From Nonomuraea lactucae (GTDB lineage Bacteria; Actinomycetota; Actinomycetes; Streptosporangiales; Streptosporangiaceae), in assembly GCF_003313395.1 (NCBI RefSeq), contig NZ_QNFZ01000125.1, positions 1 to 58,693 of the forward strand: DNA of 58,693 nucleotides, given 5' to 3'. Each line of letters opens with the position of its first letter. Position 1 is the stretch's first letter. The notes beneath the pieces are model-generated. The model did no database searches. It saw only the letters and a list, made by a program, of their open reading frames with translations, and was not told the DNA's origin. Positions 47,074 to 56,004 of the stretch are shown one piece after another. The translations under genes and the position numbers were made by a program.

Positions 47074-47898
47074 TTACCGGAGTTGGCCGCGGCGGCGGGT
47101 CAGGTAGGCGGTCTCGCCGGTGTTGCCGGCCAGCTCGATGGCTTTGTCGTAGACCGCGCGTGACTGCTGACTGTGGCCCAGCCGGCGCAGCAGGTCGGCG
47201 CGGGTGGCGTGGTAGGCGTGATAGCCGGCCAGCTTGTCCTCGAGACGGTCGATGGCTGCCAGTGCCACCTGCGGGCCGTCGAGTTCGGCGGCCGCGATGG
47301 CCCGGTTGAGGGCGATGACCGGTGAGGGGTCGAGGCGGACGAGCTGGTCGTAGAGGGCGAGGACCTGCGACCAGTCGGTGTCACGGACGTCGCGGGGTCC
47401 TGCTCGTCGAGCGCGACCAGTTCGCCGCTGACCGAGATCCGGGCGGTACGGCGGGCCTCGGTGAGCAGCATCAGCGCCAGCAGCCCGGCCACCTCGCCGT
47501 CGTCAGGCAGGAGCGCACGGATCAGGCGGGTGAGCCGGATCGCCTCGGCGGTCAGGTCGTGACGCACCGGGTCGGCGCCGGGGCCGGTCGCCAGGTAGCC
47601 CTCGTTGAACACCAGATACAGCACGGCGAGTACGCCGGTGACGCGGGCCGGGAGATCCTCGGCGGACGGCATCCGATAGGGGATGCGAGCCGCTTTGATC
47701 TTGGCCTTCGCGCGGGTGATCCGCCGCTCCAAGGCGGTCTCCTGGACCAGGAAGGCGCGGGCGATCTCGGGCATGGTCAGACCGCCGACCATGCGCAGCG
47801 TCAGCGCCACCCTGGCCTGGATCCCCAGCGCCGGGTAACAGCAGGTGAAGATCAGCCGGAGCCGGTCGTCGGCGATGGCGCCGGGAGACTGGGCGGGT
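47074..47898 (-). pseudogene. ECF/SigI-like sigma factor, truncated, deleted and frameshifted
   Basis: On the minus strand the frame reads DDRLRLIFTCCYPALG, VALTLRMVGGLTMPEIARAFLV (sigma4 HTH), KAKIKAARIPYRMPSAEDLPARV, VLYLVFNEGYLA and then ELVALDEQDP. There the frame breaks (about 47393), and another frame continues as TDWSQVLALYDQLVRLDPSP, ALNRAIA and HATRADLLRRLGHS to the TAA at 47074. Roughly 40-50 residues expected between the two parts are missing, and the N-terminal sigma2 region is absent because the sequence runs into an IS481 remnant. Confidence 0.8.
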
Positions 47899-48059
47899 CG
47901 TCGTCGTACGGCCCCTATGTCTCAGAGGCCGAACGCCGCGCCGCCTTGCCAACCTGGCTGCACCTGTTCAACCATCACCGCGGACACACCGCACTCGGAG
48001 GCCGACCGCCCGTCACCAACCTCATGGGACAGAACAGCCAGGGCTTCACCGGGCGGTGA
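47899..48059 (+). mobile_element. IS481-type transposase C-terminal remnant
   Basis: The frame reads SEAERRAALPTWLHLFNHHRG, then HTALGGRPPVTNL and ends at TGA 48057-48059. NHHRxHTALGGxPP is the hallmark end of IS481-family integrase-core transposases. Everything upstream of it is gone, replaced by the truncated sigma factor on the opposite strand, so this marks the insertion or deletion junction. Confidence 0.75.
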
Positions 48060-48234
48060 AAACCGCCTTTGGACCCGCGCGGCATTTGAATCCCTGCCGC
48101 GTCCTCGCGGCCGGCTGACCCGCACCTCGTCCGCTGGATCCCAGATCGCCATGGATCCGGCCACAGAGTACGGCGGCAGGAGACCGCCGAGGGGTCGGTG
48201 CGGGCGCTTGATGTAAATCACCGCTGAGGCCCGC

Positions 48235-49161
48235 CTACCCGCTGCCTTGAGGGCCGGAGACGGCGTGGTGTACCGCCCACAGGGCCGCTCCCTCCGCCGG
48301 TGAGCGGGCGGGCCGCTCGGCGGGCACGGCACGGATGAACGCCTCGCGCACCTTGCGCACCCGCCAAAGGCCGCCGACCAGCGCGATGGGCACCTCACCG
48401 AGCGCTCGCCGCGCTGCCTCCGCCAGTGCGATCAGGTCGGTGACGGCCTCGGCGAAGACCTGGCCGGCGCGCGGGCTGAAGATGCCGGCCGCCGTGCGGG
48501 TGATCCCGGCCAGGACCGCGCGGTCGCCGGGGGTTGCATAAACGGCGGACTCGATTGCGTGCACCAACGCCGTCCGTTCCCCCTCGTCTGATCCGGACGG
48601 GCGGACACCGCCGTCGTCCCCGGTGGGGCCGGGTGACAGGCCCAGGGTGGTGATGACGGCGCTCTCCAGGGCGAGATCGCGCGGATCGACTCCGGTCAAG
48701 GAACGCAGGGCGTATCGGGCCAGTTCCCGGCCGATCCAGTAGCCGCTGCCCTCGTCCCCCACCAGGTAGCCGTGCCCGCCCAGGCGGTGCGCGGGACCGC
48801 CGGGCTCGGCGCGTCCCAGGGCGACGCTGCCCGTCCCGGCGATGAGGACCGCCCCCGCGCCCGCGCCGAAGGCGCCCCACAACGCGACGGCGGCGTCGTC
48901 CGCGACGAGGGGGTTCAGGTCTGTGGCGGCGCGCACCTGGTCCGTGAGCCGCCGCGCCGCGGCCGGGTCGCGCAGCCCGGCCAGGCCGATGCCGACGGCG
49001 TCCGGGCGGACCTCCCACACCACGCGCACGATTCGCTCGGCCAGGTCGGCGTCCAGCAACCCGTTCGCGGGAGGCCCGTCCGGGAGCCTTCTGACGCGCC
49101 CTCGGTCCAGGAGCACGTACTTGGTTCCGGTCCCGCCACCGTCGATGCCCAGCGCCCTCAT
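48235..49161 (-). CDS. nagK: BadF/BadG-type N-acetylglucosamine kinase
   Basis: 308 residues of the ASKHA fold. The phosphate loop LGIDGGGTGTKYVLLD is at 4-19; VGIGLAGLRDP, a catalytic Asp region LVADDAAVALWGAF and IAGTGSVALG follow, with YLVGDEGSGYWIGREL at the domain junction, all typical of GlcNAc kinases. It would phosphorylate imported GlcNAc or a related amino sugar. The ATG overlaps the nagA stop by 4 bp. Last gene of the leftward operon. Confidence 0.85.
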   Translation of the reverse strand: MRALGIDGGGTGTKYVLLDRGRVRRLPDGPPANGLLDADLAERIVRVVWEVRPDAVGIGLAGLRDPAAARRLTDQVRAATDLNPLVADDAAVALWGAFGAGAGAVLIAGTGSVALGRAEPGGPAHRLGGHGYLVGDEGSGYWIGRELARYALRSLTGVDPRDLALESAVITTLGLSPGPTGDDGGVRPSGSDEGERTALVHAIESAVYATPGDRAVLAGITRTAAGIFSPRAGQVFAEAVTDLIALAEAARRALGEVPIALVGGLWRVRKVREAFIRAVPAERPARSPAEGAALWAVHHAVSGPQGSG

Positions 49162-50369
49162 CGACCGCCCCTCCCCTCGATGTCGCGCTCCGCCGTCCCC
49201 GCGAGCGATGCGCTGCGCGGAGTCCGGCCGAGGCTGCGGCCGTCCACCAGGACGTCACGGACCTGGAAGGACTCATCCATGATCACCAGGTCGGCGCGTT
49301 TGCCCCGGGCGATCGAGCCGAACCGGTCGCCCTCGCCCAGCAGCTCGGCCGGCGTCGTGGCCGCCGCCCGTACCGCCTGCAGCAGCGGAACGCCGGCGGA
49401 GAGAGACTGCCGCAGGGCCTCGTCCATGGTGAGCGCGCTCCCGGCCAGAGTGTCACCGTCGCGGCGGGTGATGCGCCCGTCGGGCCGGGTGACCACGGCG
49501 GCCGACCCGACATGGGAAAGGTGCCCAGCCGGCATCCCGGTGGCCGGCGCGGCGTCGGTGATGAGCGCGACCCGGCCCGGTGCGAGCCGGAACGTCATCG
49601 CCACGACCGTGGGGTGGACGTGCACGCCGTCCGCGATGAGTTCGAGCGGGATGCCCCGCCGGACGGCCGCGCCGAAGATCCCGGGGGCGCGGTGCCCGAG
49701 GGCGGGCATGGCGTTGTGGACGTGCGTCACGTGGCCGATCCCCCGGTCGAACGCCGACAGGGCCTCCTCGTAGGTGGCGGCGCTGTGGCCGATGCCCAGG
49801 CGGACGCCGCCGGCCAGGGCAGCCTCGATCACGGGGACCGCACCGGGCAGTTCGGGCGCGAGCGTCAGCGTCCGGACCAGGCCGGGTGCCGTGCCCAGCA
49901 ACCGCTGAAGGACCGCCACGTCAGGGGGGATGAGGTGGTGGAGATCGTGGCAGCCGGGGTGCCGGTGGCTGAGGAACGGTCCTTCCAGATGGGCGCCGAG
50001 GATACGGCCCTCGCGCCGCGTGCCGCAGCGGGAGATCGCGTCGAGGGCGGTGACGATGTCGGCGACGGACACCGACGCCAGGCTGGCGAGCAACCGCGTC
50101 GTGCCATGGGCGAGGTGGAACGCGGCGGCCTCGTCGATCTCGGCGGGGTCGCCGGTGGTGAACGACCTGCCGCCGCCGCCGTGTGCATGCACGTCGATGA
50201 AGCCCGGCAGCACCCAAGCGCCGGCCACGTCGCTCACGGGCCCGGCGGGGGGCAGGTGGCCGACATCCTCGATAACCTCGCCGGCGAGCACCAGAGTCGC
50301 GTTGTGGAGGATCCGGCCGGGCGTGACGACGGTGGCGTTGACGATGCTGTGCCGGAAGTGACCGCTCAC
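49158..50369 (-). CDS. nagA: N-acetylglucosamine-6-phosphate deacetylase
   Basis: 403 residues from GTG 50369, which overlaps the permease stop by 4 bp. An amidohydrolase TIM barrel: GFIDVHAHGGGG (metal site), LEGPFLS, IGHSAATYEEALSAF, VTHVHNAMPALGHR and catalytic Asp in LITDAAPATGMPAG, with the small beta domain formed by both ends. It deacetylates GlcNAc 6-phosphate made by the adjacent kinase. No nagB deaminase is seen in the window. Confidence 0.92.
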   Translation of the reverse strand: MSGHFRHSIVNATVVTPGRILHNATLVLAGEVIEDVGHLPPAGPVSDVAGAWVLPGFIDVHAHGGGGRSFTTGDPAEIDEAAAFHLAHGTTRLLASLASVSVADIVTALDAISRCGTRREGRILGAHLEGPFLSHRHPGCHDLHHLIPPDVAVLQRLLGTAPGLVRTLTLAPELPGAVPVIEAALAGGVRLGIGHSAATYEEALSAFDRGIGHVTHVHNAMPALGHRAPGIFGAAVRRGIPLELIADGVHVHPTVVAMTFRLAPGRVALITDAAPATGMPAGHLSHVGSAAVVTRPDGRITRRDGDTLAGSALTMDEALRQSLSAGVPLLQAVRAAATTPAELLGEGDRFGSIARGKRADLVIMDESFQVRDVLVDGRSLGRTPRSASLAGTAERDIEGRGGR

Positions 50370-52210
50370 TTGACCGCCCCCGCGGTGAGCCCGCCGACGA
50401 GGTGCCTTTCGATGGCCACGAACAGCACCACGACCGGGACGATCGCCACGAGCGAGGCGGCGAACAGCGACTGGTAGTGGATCTGGTACTGGCCGATGAA
50501 GGAGTTGATGCCGACGGTGAGGGGCTGCGTGGCCGGTGTGGTGGTGATGGTCAGCGCAACGACGAACTCGTTCCAGATCGCGATGAAGGTGAAGATGGCG
50601 GCGGTGACGAGCCCTGGGAGGGCCAGCGGCAGCACTACCCGGCGCAGGATCGCGAGGTCGCCCAGCCCGTCGATCTTCGCTGCGTCCTCGATCTCTTCCG
50701 GGATGCTCTGGAAGAACCCGTTGAGCAGCCATACGGCGAAGGCCAGGTTGAAGGCGGCGTCGATGACCACGAGGGCGATCAGGCTGTCGGACAGCCCGAG
50801 CCCTTGCCACTGCCGGTAAATCCCGATGACCAGCGCCACAGGGGCGAACATCTGCGTGACCAGCACTGCGTACAGGAACGCCGTGCGCCCCCGGAAGCGG
50901 AAGCGGGCGGTGAAGTACGCGGCCGGGATGGCGGCGAGCAGCACCAGCGCCGCGCCGGCGGTGGCCACGATGAGGCTGTTGCGAAAGAACAACAGCAGGT
51001 CGGGATTCTGGAACGTGGTGACCCAGTTGGACCATACCCATTCAGTGGGCAGGTAGCGGGCGGGTGTAGCGAACAAGTCCCGGTCGTTCTTCAGCGATGA
51101 CAGCAACATCACGATGTACGGCGACAGGAAGAACAGGCCGGTGAGCACGCCGATCAGTGGGTAGGCGACGGCCCGGATGCGGGCCGAGTTCCGCGGCACC
51201 GGGATGTCGAGGACCAACATCGGCCGGTCGGCCGAGCGGCGTGCCCACAGGCGGCGGCGAGGCGCCTGCTCATCGGCCCGCGCGTTCTCACCGCGCCGCC
51301 GGGCCGACCGAAGCGGGTAGAGCGACAGCAGTAGCGTGACCAGCACGTTGAACAGGGCCAGAGCCGACGCCTTGCCGATGTCGAGGTCGGTCTTGAAGGC
51401 CACCTTGTACATGTACGTGACGAGCGTGTCGGCGTGGTGACCCGGCTGTCCGCCGGTCAGCACCCAGATGATCGGGAAGGAGTTGAACACGTATATGGCG
51501 TTGAGGATGACGGCTGTGGTGATCGAGGGTCGCAACAGCGGCAGGGTGACCCGGAAAAAGGTCTGGATCGGGCCCCCGCCGTCCATACTGGCGGCCTCGT
51601 ACACCTCCTCGGGGATGCTCTGGCGCCCGGCGAGCAGCACGTACGTGGTGAACGGCACGGACACCACGACGCCCAGGAACGCCAGCGACCAGGGGGTGAG
51701 GGCCGGATCGACGGTCCAGGCGACGGGCTCGGAGAGCCAGCCGAGGTCGAGCAGGATGCGGTTGAGGTACCCGTAGTAGTTGTCGTAGATGTACCGCCAC
51801 ACCAGGGAAGTCATCACGAGCGAGGCCGCCCACGGGAACAGCAGCGCCACCCGCGCGAACCGCCGTCCGCGGAACAGGGCGTGGAGGAACTGGACCAGCG
51901 GCAGCGACACGGCGAGCGTGACACCGACGACCACCACGACCCAGCGGGCGGTGTTCCACAGGATGCCCGGCAGTTCCGGGGAAGCTCCCACGGCGAAGAA
52001 GTTGTCCAGGCCCGCGAATCCGGTGGCGTACCCGATGGAGTTGTAGCGGGTGAACGCCGACCCGATGAGCACGATTACCGGATAGAAGACGGCGCCGGCG
52101 ATCAGGACCAGGGAGGCGCCGAGCCAGACCCAGGGTCGCAGGACGCGGGCCAGGTGAGCGCGGGCGGCGAGTCGGGGGGCCGTGCGTGACGGGATGGCGG
52201 CTTGTGCCAT
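50366..52210 (-). CDS. Fused ABC sugar permease (MalF-like + MalG-like in one chain)
   Basis: 614 residues containing two complete CUT1 permease domains. The first (about 25-300) has the coupling EAA motif EEVYEAASMDGGGPIQTFFR; the second (about 335-614) has EEIEDAAKIDGLGDLAILRR and ends with the typical AIERHLVGGLTAGAVK. The junction is a 40-residue Arg-rich cytoplasmic linker (RGENARADEQAPRRRLWARR). There is no stop between them. Usually these are two genes. No ATPase gene is present nearby, so a shared MsiK-type ATPase is inferred. Gene order suggests amino-sugar import. Confidence 0.92.
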   Translation of the reverse strand: MAQAAIPSRTAPRLAARAHLARVLRPWVWLGASLVLIAGAVFYPVIVLIGSAFTRYNSIGYATGFAGLDNFFAVGASPELPGILWNTARWVVVVVGVTLAVSLPLVQFLHALFRGRRFARVALLFPWAASLVMTSLVWRYIYDNYYGYLNRILLDLGWLSEPVAWTVDPALTPWSLAFLGVVVSVPFTTYVLLAGRQSIPEEVYEAASMDGGGPIQTFFRVTLPLLRPSITTAVILNAIYVFNSFPIIWVLTGGQPGHHADTLVTYMYKVAFKTDLDIGKASALALFNVLVTLLLSLYPLRSARRRGENARADEQAPRRRLWARRSADRPMLVLDIPVPRNSARIRAVAYPLIGVLTGLFFLSPYIVMLLSSLKNDRDLFATPARYLPTEWVWSNWVTTFQNPDLLLFFRNSLIVATAGAALVLLAAIPAAYFTARFRFRGRTAFLYAVLVTQMFAPVALVIGIYRQWQGLGLSDSLIALVVIDAAFNLAFAVWLLNGFFQSIPEEIEDAAKIDGLGDLAILRRVVLPLALPGLVTAAIFTFIAIWNEFVVALTITTTPATQPLTVGINSFIGQYQIHYQSLFAASLVAIVPVVVLFVAIERHLVGGLTAGAVK

Positions 52211-52266
52211 GGTGGGTGTCCTTGCTCAATGGGCGCAGGACCGCGGTGACGGCCTTGCGCACGGGT

Positions 52267-53520
52267 TCACTTGGCCTTTTCCGCATCCGCCTGCAGGGCG
52301 TCGAGGACGGCCTTGACGTCAGCGTCGGGCTTGGCGATCTCTCCGATCCGCTGTTTGACGGAGCCGGCGACGGCCGTCCACGCCGGGTGGCCGGTCGGGG
52401 CGAACTTGGCGTGCGGCAGCAGGGCGATGTACGCCCCGAGCACGGGGTCGTCGGCGAGGCCGTCGGAGGCGCTCTGTGTGGTCGGCAGGAAGCCTTCCTG
52501 GGTAAGGAACTTGGTGTAGTTGTCCTTCTGGTAGAAGAAGTCGAGGAACGCCCTGATGGTGGCGGTCTTGTCGGTGTCGCCCTTGAAGCCCACCAGCACG
52601 TCCTGCACACCGAGCGTGGTGGAGGGGATACCGTCGTCCTTGGTGGGGAGCGGGGCGACGCCGTAGTCCTCGGTCGTCATGCCGGCCTTGTCCAGCATCT
52701 GCCCGAACGTGCCAGGGAAGCCGAAGACCATGCCGACCCGGCCATCGGCGAACGGCTGCCAGGCGCCGTCGGTGCGGTTGGTCGCCCAAGGGTTGGCCTG
52801 GGTGACCTTGTCGCTGTTGACGAGCTTGTTAAGGAATTGGGCGGTGGCGACGTTGGCCGCGCTGTTGATGTCCCACGCGCCGGCCTTCTGCCAGTCGCCG
52901 CCGCCGTTGTAGGCCCACAGGGCGAACTCGCTCTGTGCCTCCTCGGCGCCGAGCGGCATGGCGTAGCCGGTGAACCCGGCTTCCTTGATCTTCTTGGCGG
53001 CGGTGACGAACTCGCCCCAGGTCTTCGGCGGCCCGGCGACACCGGCCTTGGCGAAGATCTTCTTGCTGTAGTAGAGGGCACGGGCGCTGGCAATGAAGGG
53101 CAGCGCGTAAGTGGTGCCGTTCAGCGAATCGTTGTCGACGAACGTCTTGATGAAGTCGCTCCGCACCACCGGTGAGACGATCTTGTCGATGGGGTGGAGC
53201 AGGTCCGCCGCGGCATACGCCGACCAAGTGTTGTAGTTGAGCACGTCGGGCTGCTGCTTGTTGGCGAGCAGGGTGGTGACGCGCTGGTCGTAGTCGTTCC
53301 AGGACACCACCGACAGCTCCACCTTCTTGCCCGGGTTGGCCTTCTGGAACTTGTCGATCAAGTCCTTCCAATAGGTCTGCGTCTTGTCGCTGTAGGCGGC
53401 GGCCATGAACGTGATCGTGCCCGGGTCGCCGCCGGCGCCCGCTCCCCCCGACGCGCAGCCGCTCAAGGCGAGGGAAGAGAGGGCGAGTACCGCGGCGATG
53501 GTGGTGGTGATGCGTTTCAT
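52267..53520 (-). CDS. Sugar-binding lipoprotein (CUT1 family)
   Basis: 417 residues. The signal peptide ends in lipobox LALSGCAS (Cys22). The extracellular solute-binding family 1 fold has ITFMAAAYSDKTQTYWKDLI, PDVLNYNTWSAYAAADLL, LPFIASARALYYSKKIFA and GVQDVLVGFKGD. It captures the sugar for the fused permease 56 bp downstream. ATG 53520 has GGAG upstream, and a 26-bp palindrome lies 20 bp further upstream. Confidence 0.92.
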   Translation of the reverse strand: MKRITTTIAAVLALSSLALSGCASGGAGAGGDPGTITFMAAAYSDKTQTYWKDLIDKFQKANPGKKVELSVVSWNDYDQRVTTLLANKQQPDVLNYNTWSAYAAADLLHPIDKIVSPVVRSDFIKTFVDNDSLNGTTYALPFIASARALYYSKKIFAKAGVAGPPKTWGEFVTAAKKIKEAGFTGYAMPLGAEEAQSEFALWAYNGGGDWQKAGAWDINSAANVATAQFLNKLVNSDKVTQANPWATNRTDGAWQPFADGRVGMVFGFPGTFGQMLDKAGMTTEDYGVAPLPTKDDGIPSTTLGVQDVLVGFKGDTDKTATIRAFLDFFYQKDNYTKFLTQEGFLPTTQSASDGLADDPVLGAYIALLPHAKFAPTGHPAWTAVAGSVKQRIGEIAKPDADVKAVLDALQADAEKAK

Positions 53521-53540
53521 CCAGCGCTCCGATCTAGATA

Positions 53541-53566
53541 TACGGACTAGTACGTACCAGTCCGTA
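53541..53566. promoter_or_regulatory. 26-bp near-perfect palindrome, likely GntR operator
   Basis: Arms TACGGACT and AGTCCGTA surround a centre reading AGTACGTACC; 12 of 13 base pairs are symmetric. The inner 16-mer ACTAGTACGTACCAGT keeps the ACTnGT...ACCAGT frame of DasR responsive elements (consensus ACTGGTCTAGACCAGT). It sits in the 112-bp gap between the binding-protein gene and the Gfo/Idh-GntR unit. Confidence 0.75.
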
Positions 53567-53632
53567 CGTGTAGCCTTACCCTGCAAACTTCGGAGCGTGC
53601 TGTCAAGCCCTGAATACGAAACGAGTCCCGAC

Positions 53633-54727
53633 ATGAGCGAACTGGCCGTCGCCCTGCTGGGGTACGGCACGGCGGGCGCGATGTTCCACGCGCCGCTGAT
53701 CACGGCGGCGCCCGGGCTGAAATTGACCGCGGTGGTCACCGGGAACGCGGCACGGGCCGCCGCGGCCCGCTCTCGGTGGCCGTCGGCCCGCGTTCTCGCC
53801 GCGTCCGACGAGGTCTTCGCCACGGCCCACCATTACGATCTCATCGTGGTCGCGACGCCGCACACCTCCCACGTCCCGCTCACGCTCCAGGCCGTCAAGG
53901 CGGGGCTGGCGGTCGTCGTGGACAAGCCGCTGGCCATCTCGCTGCCACAAGCTCAAGCCCTGCGGGCGGAACTGGACGCCCTCGGAGCGCTCGGCCGGGT
54001 GGGCGTGTTCCACAACCGGCGCTGGGACGGCGACTTCCTCACCGTCCAGCGCCTGCTCCGGGAGGGGGCCCTCGGCGAGCCGCACCGTCTGGAGTCCCGC
54101 TTCGAGCGGTGGCGGCCAGAACCGCGCGCCGGCTCGTGGCGGGAACTGGCCCCGCCCGGCGACGGCGGCGGGGTACTACTCGATCTGGGCAGCCACCTGG
54201 TGGACCAGGCGGTGACGCTGTTCGGCGCGGCGCGGTCGGTGTACGCCGAGGTGCTGTCGCGGCGAGCGGGCGTCAGCGCCGGCGACGACCTGTTCATCGC
54301 GCTGCGCCACGACGGCGGCGCCGTCTCCCACCTGTGGGCCACGGCCACCGCCGCATCTCCGGCGCCGCGCTTCCGCCTGCTGGGCTCGGCCGGCGCGTAC
54401 ACCAAGTACGGCTTGGACGTTCAGGAGGAACAACTGCGCAGTGGCAGCACCCCGGCGGACCCGGACTGGGGACAGGAGCCGTCGCCACGATGGGGGCTGC
54501 TCGCCTCCGTCGAGGGCGAACGCCGTGTCGCGACCGAACCGGGGAGTTGGCAATGCTTCTACACTCACGTACATGCGGCGCTAAGTGAGGGACGGCCGCT
54601 CCCGGTGCCAGTGGAAGAGGTGCTGCCTTCGATGGCGGCCTTGGAGATGGCGCGGATCAGCGCCGCGGAGCAACGAGTCGTCGAAGCCGACGCCGCGCCG
54701 ATGAGTCAGTGGAAGGGCGGAGCATGA
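53633..54727 (+). CDS. Gfo/Idh/MocA-family oxidoreductase
   Basis: 364 residues. The Rossmann N-domain is VALLGYGTAGAMFHAPLI (5-22), with DLIVVATPHTSH and the family motif VVVDKPLAI (EKP-like); GGGVLLDLGSHLVDQAVTLFG carries the conserved D-x-x-x-H of the substrate domain. These enzymes oxidise or epimerise sugars with NAD(P). Substrate unknown, but it is coupled to the GntR regulator (ATGA overlap) and divergent from the amino-sugar import operon, so it probably acts on a related sugar. Confidence 0.88.
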   Translation: MSELAVALLGYGTAGAMFHAPLITAAPGLKLTAVVTGNAARAAAARSRWPSARVLAASDEVFATAHHYDLIVVATPHTSHVPLTLQAVKAGLAVVVDKPLAISLPQAQALRAELDALGALGRVGVFHNRRWDGDFLTVQRLLREGALGEPHRLESRFERWRPEPRAGSWRELAPPGDGGGVLLDLGSHLVDQAVTLFGAARSVYAEVLSRRAGVSAGDDLFIALRHDGGAVSHLWATATAASPAPRFRLLGSAGAYTKYGLDVQEEQLRSGSTPADPDWGQEPSPRWGLLASVEGERRVATEPGSWQCFYTHVHAALSEGRPLPVPVEEVLPSMAALEMARISAAEQRVVEADAAPMSQWKGGA

Positions 54728-55476
54728 GCAGCACGATCGGTGTCCGCGGTCCACGGCCGAAATATCAGCAGCTCCGCGACATCCTCGTCGAAATGATCGC
54801 CAAAGAGCTGTCGGCCGATGATCCGATCCCGTCGGAGAGCGAGCTCCAGGAACGCTTCGGCCTGTCCCGGATGACCGTACGCAAGGCCGTCGAGTTGCTG
54901 GTGAACGAGAACCGGCTCTACCGGGTGGCCGGAGTCGGCACTTTCGTCGCCGCACGCCCCACAAGTGTGGAGCTGCACCTGTCCTCCTTCAGTGAGGACA
55001 TGCGGGCGCTCGGCCTCACCCCCGGCCAGCGGACCGTCCTGCTGGAGGAGCGCGCCGCCGATGACCGCCTGGCCCACGAGCTCGCGGTGCGGGCGGGCGA
55101 GCCACTGATCTGTTTGGAACGGGTACGGCTGGCCGACGGGGTCCCGGTCTGCTTCGAACGGTCCCACCTCGTACGCCGGATGGTGCCCGACCTGACCGAG
55201 CGGTGGGCGGACGGGTCGCTGTTCGAGCTCTTGGACCGGGTCTACGGGCTACGGCCGACCTGGTCCCGGCAGCGGATCACCGCGACACCGGCTGACGAGC
55301 ATCTGTCGGCCATGCTGGACGTGCCACCGGGAACCTCGCTGTTGGCCATACGGCAGCACGCTTACAAGGACAAGACGCTCGTGGAGTACTGCACCTCCCT
55401 ATACCGGACCGACCGGTACGAGCTGTCGATCGTGCTGGACGAGTCAGGTCTCGCCCTGGCTCCCTCCATCCGCTGA
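54724..55476 (+). CDS. GntR-family regulator with UTRA domain (DasR-like)
   Basis: 250 residues from ATG 54724. The winged HTH is PKYQQLRDILVEMI, IPSESELQERFGLSRMTVRK, LVNENRLYRVAGVGTFVA (about 12-78), followed by a UTRA effector domain (FSEDMRALGLTPGQRTVLLE, ICLERVRLADGVPVCFERSH, EYCTSLYRTDRYELSI). HutC/DasR-type proteins sense phosphorylated amino sugars; GlcN6P- or GlcNAc6P-type effectors are inferred from nagA and kinase. Predicted to bind the 26-bp palindrome upstream of its own transcription unit. Confidence 0.9.
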   Translation: MSSTIGVRGPRPKYQQLRDILVEMIAKELSADDPIPSESELQERFGLSRMTVRKAVELLVNENRLYRVAGVGTFVAARPTSVELHLSSFSEDMRALGLTPGQRTVLLEERAADDRLAHELAVRAGEPLICLERVRLADGVPVCFERSHLVRRMVPDLTERWADGSLFELLDRVYGLRPTWSRQRITATPADEHLSAMLDVPPGTSLLAIRQHAYKDKTLVEYCTSLYRTDRYELSIVLDESGLALAPSIR

Positions 55477-55672
55477 TGACATGCAGGACATCTGACTGCT
55501 CGACCCCTGGCAGAACTGCACGACCCAAGCGGTGCGCCGCTCCTGGATGAGCTCCCGTCAATGGCCAGAACCATGACGTTTCATTACCTCGATTGCTGCC
55601 AGGGTGGAACATCTCAGCGCCGCTCATCTGCCGGCGGGGTTGGATGCCGCATTTGCACTGGTAGCTGGTTGA

Positions 55673-55858
55673 TTCAGACGCCCCGAAGTCCGGCAGCGTG
55701 CTCGTGCGTGTATCGGCGGGATGCTGTCCGGGCTGGAGCGTAAGAACGGCTGGTCGCCGGCCGAGTACGCCGGCGAGGCCACACCGGATGGAATGCAGCG
55801 ACTGTTCAACGCCGCCAGATGGGACGTCGACGGCGTGCACGACGACATCCGCGCCTGA
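55673..55858 (+). mobile_element. IS701-type transposase N-terminal remnant
   Basis: The frame reads GLERKNGWSPAEYAGEATPD, GMQRLFNAARWDVDGVHDD, then IRA and TGA. This is the N-terminal DDE-helical region of IS701-family transposases (LERKNGWxxAE..G...PDGMQRLL..A.WD). The remaining roughly 300 residues are missing. 55477-55672 holds no gene I can support. Confidence 0.75.
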
Positions 55859-56004
55859 CGGCCTTTGGCTTTGCCGTTCCAGAGCCGATTTCCGAGGTAG
55901 CCTCCAGGGCGCTCCTGGGCTGATAGGTCGGTGTGCAGGGGACTGTGGGGGTGGCTGAGCGGGTCCGGTGGGGGGCAGTGAACGGGCATCTGCTGCGCGC
56001 GGAG

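Noticed and set aside
50370-51041. Upstream extension of the nagA frame
   Set aside because: It lies out of frame inside the permease gene; GTG 50369 overlapping the permease stop gives the expected NagA N-terminus.
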